Of a DNA stretch of 64,000 nucleotides, positions 61,896-64,000 are shown one piece after another. The notes below the pieces were generated by a model, which did not search any database, was not told the DNA's origin, and worked only from the letters and a program-made list of their open reading frames with translations. This stretch comes from Bacteroidales bacterium. Its GTDB lineage: Bacteria; Bacteroidota; Bacteroidia; Bacteroidales; UBA932. The position numbers and the translations under genes were made by a program. Every line of letters begins with the position of its first letter. Position 1 is the first letter of the stretch. Location: positions 289,381 to 353,380 of the forward strand of contig JAGCVJ010000015.1 in assembly GCA_017962375.1 (NCBI GenBank), read 5' to 3'.

Positions 61896-64000
61896 TTATT
61901 CCTTTACCGGACGGATGGCGTAGCCTTCTCCTTGTCCCCAATGCATAATATTACGGCCATCGTTGCAGAAGGCATAGGCTCTGTCATCGTTACCCTCGTC
62001 TGTTGATGCCGTCCAGTAATAACCTGTCCACGGGTTACCAAAGTCATTGTTTGCGCTGTCATCGTGATGTATCCCGGTAGCGGGCAGATCTGTGATGCCA
62101 CTTATGTCTTCCTTGACAGGAATCCTCCATCCGGCCGGACAAGGGTCATAAATTGTCTTGACATCGACGCGCCAAGGCTTTGTCGCGAGGTTTTCACTCA
62201 TCCAGGTATTGTCGTCTGCGTATCCGATCCATGTGGTTGGGTGTTTTACGGTATATTCCATAGACTGATGAGAGCCTCGAACCTTGTCAAACACTGTTGA
62301 TGCGGCAGGTACATAGGTGTACGGGCTGTAGCTGTTGCCATCAGCAGCTGAGAATGCATCTTTACGTCCCCACTGATAGAGGAAACCCCTCATGCAGTTG
62401 CCAACTTCTATGGCGCCGAGATTGCGGTCCATGAAGGTTTTGCTGTTGTGCGTCTTGGTTCCAGGTTCAGGTGTTGCCCAGATCACCCAGCTCCAGAGAA
62501 TGTTGTCCGACGCGTCATAGACTGCAACGCAGATATTTCCCGGGGTGAATGTATCAGGAGTGGAGAATTTTACGTAACCGTCAGAATAGCTTATATCATA
62601 GTTGGTTCCGTCGTGCTTGACTGCCCGGCCCTGGCCATACAGTTCCCAAAGGACCTTGACTCCTGCTATGTCTGAAGGGTTGATAGTGGTGGCCGTTGTG
62701 CCGGTTATCGGATCCAGGCCGCCGTTGCCCTTAACGGTAGCCTTGAACTTGTATTTGCCGGCAGCGCTTACGATATACGTATTGGCCGTAGCCGTTGCGC
62801 TGAGGTCGGTATAAGGGTCGTCGATATAGTATAACTCCAATATTTCCGCATCTGTGAGGGCTTTGTCATACAGGCGGGCGTCATCCATCATGCCTCTGTA
62901 GTATTCACCGCCGCCGTAGGTTCCGAATCTCAGTTCGTTTGTGACATCGTTTGTGGTTGTCGCGTGCATATTGTAGCCGCCGATATAAACGCCGTCCACA
63001 TACAGTTTTCCTTCCCTGTTCTCCACATCCCTGACAAAGGTTATCATATGCCAAGAACCATCTGCGAAAGACGTGCTGGATACATATCCGGTACTGATGC
63101 TTCTGCCTTCCCAAATCTCAATTCTGCCTCCATTGAAACGAAGCAGCCATCCGTCATAGAAACCTCCGTCGGTTCTCATAAGGTTTCCAAGGCCGTAGGT
63201 CTGTGTGCTGTTTACCCAGAGGTTGGCTGTAAAGGATGTTTTCCCGAAATCGGCGGCGTGTGGAGCAATCATCTTGTCGTTGCCGTCGAAAGAATAGGCA
63301 CTGTTCTCGTTTCCGAAGCGGTCTGTTGTCAGCGTGGCTCCATCAACGGTTGCGTTGACTCCACCCACAATATCGTTGGCATTGCCGTTGAAAGGCCAGT
63401 GGTGAACCAGACCGACCAGCGCCTTCATATCATTGAAACCCAGGGTGATGTCTGTAATGCAGCTTCTGGTTACGGCAATGTCTTTGTTAGCTGTGCGGGT
63501 CTGGGCCTCCCCGTCTGTAGTAATAACCGTAATGCTCAGCGACGAGTAGTTGTTCTCAGGCACTGCGATATGGAAAGGCTTGGCGGCTGTCCCTATCTCA
63601 ACCCCGCTTTCTCCACAGTCCAGGACTATTCCCTCAGTGCCGGAAACAGCGGCAACATAGCCGTCAGCAACAAGCGTTGCTGCATTGACAACGGTTCCGC
63701 TCATTCCCTGGTCTGCGCCCAGAATAATCTTGCGGACCTTCTTCCCGCTCACGGTGGTGCTTATGTTCAGGCGGATGATTCCGCAGATGTTCTTGAACGA
63801 GAGGCTCTCGGTGGAACTTTCCGCATACATCGGAGAGCCCGAAATGTTGCCTTCCATATAATTCTGTGTCGCCGGAATGGCCGGATATCCGGAATTGAAG
63901 AAAGCAACCGGATACATGGCCCTGTAGTCTGGATCCTTGGCCTCGCTACCGCTCTCATACGTGAATTCTGCGTGAGAGGTGGTGCTGGTGGTGGAATAAA
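61896..64000 (-). CDS. Fimbrillin-like/LamG/FISUMP surface protein, 5' partial
   Basis: The frame stays open to the right edge, so the N-terminus is missing; about 701 residues are visible. Their first part (YPVAFFNSGYPAIPATQNYM, then SLSFKNICGIIRLNI) matches the pattern of fimbrillin-family/Mfa-like proteins. A LamG/concanavalin-like domain follows (VHHWPFNGNANDIVGG to MMDDARLYDKALTDAEILEL), then a linker. The end is a FISUMP domain (KTFMDRNLGAIEVG, YQWGRKDAFSAADG, DPCPAGWRIPVKEDI, closing with GYAIRPVKE). It is probably a cell-surface adhesin or glycan-binding protein. It lies 43 bases upstream of the regulator gene on the same strand. Confidence 0.85.
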   Translation of the reverse strand, partial: YSTTSTTSHAEFTYESGSEAKDPDYRAMYPVAFFNSGYPAIPATQNYMEGNISGSPMYAESSTESLSFKNICGIIRLNISTTVSGKKVRKIILGADQGMSGTVVNAATLVADGYVAAVSGTEGIVLDCGESGVEIGTAAKPFHIAVPENNYSSLSITVITTDGEAQTRTANKDIAVTRSCITDITLGFNDMKALVGLVHHWPFNGNANDIVGGVNATVDGATLTTDRFGNENSAYSFDGNDKMIAPHAADFGKTSFTANLWVNSTQTYGLGNLMRTDGGFYDGWLLRFNGGRIEIWEGRSISTGYVSSTSFADGSWHMITFVRDVENREGKLYVDGVYIGGYNMHATTTNDVTNELRFGTYGGGEYYRGMMDDARLYDKALTDAEILELYYIDDPYTDLSATATANTYIVSAAGKYKFKATVKGNGGLDPITGTTATTINPSDIAGVKVLWELYGQGRAVKHDGTNYDISYSDGYVKFSTPDTFTPGNICVAVYDASDNILWSWVIWATPEPGTKTHNSKTFMDRNLGAIEVGNCMRGFLYQWGRKDAFSAADGNSYSPYTYVPAASTVFDKVRGSHQSMEYTVKHPTTWIGYADDNTWMSENLATKPWRVDVKTIYDPCPAGWRIPVKEDISGITDLPATGIHHDDSANNDFGNPWTGYYWTASTDEGNDDRAYAFCNDGRNIMHWGQGEGYAIRPVKE

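Overview
The window is chromosomal DNA of a member of the Bacteroidota, most likely an uncultured or gut/rumen-type member of the Bacteroidales. The evidence is a TonB-dependent receptor with an N-terminal carboxypeptidase-regulatory-like domain, Bacteroidota-style lipoproteins, GldE, FISUMP and fimbrillin-like surface domains, a DUF4876/DUF6850 pair, and many promoters with the TAnnTTTG -7 element of this phylum. The species-level guess is inference only.

Region 1 (1-20565, plus strand) is an exopolysaccharide/capsule locus cut by the left edge. It holds a PP-loop-like protein, three GT4 glycosyltransferases, an EpsG-type polymerase, a PglC-like initiating phosphoglycosyltransferase and a PglD/NeuD-like acyltransferase. 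Next comes an unusual block: a split transketolase pair, an acyl carrier protein, an AMP-forming ligase and a single-chain LuxE-LuxC fusion. GNAT and polysaccharide deacetylase genes follow. After a new promoter come the export lipoprotein, a Wzc-type tyrosine autokinase with a (YG)12 tail, a PHP-type tyrosine phosphatase, a GT32 enzyme and a membrane acyltransferase. A convergent DegT-type aminotransferase closes the region. The central block could activate an acid, load it on a carrier, reduce it to an aldehyde and condense it with a two-carbon ketol unit, giving an unusual glycan building block.

Region 2 (21850-34595, plus strand) is an envelope locus: TonB receptor, DUF4876 lipoprotein and DUF6850 barrel, then a terminator, then three tandem exported paralogues. 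Each has a C25 (gingipain/caspase-like) core and a C-terminal helical-repeat region. Region 3 (34640-39351) is an AT-richer accessory patch with an acidic unknown protein, two stand-alone AAA ATPases, an exported unknown protein and several short repeats.

Region 4 (39344-57000) is mostly housekeeping: a DUF2156 protein and S37-type peptidase; tyrS-rbfA-FtsX-like permease-lipoprotein-AGCS symporter; a minus-strand run gldE-PPTase-C69 dipeptidase-ispE; groES-groEL; tadA; tRNA-Gln; a thioredoxin-like lipoprotein; and a Na/Pi-cotransporter-like protein. The PPTase could prime the carrier protein of region 1.

Region 5 (57000-64000) holds a large outer-membrane protein with an HEGRH zinc-peptidase-like motif, a membrane-spanning kelch/AraC regulator, and the 3' part of a fimbrillin-like/LamG/FISUMP surface protein cut by the right edge. 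Several starts were moved downstream because a TAnnTTTG element lies at or inside the longest possible reading frame.
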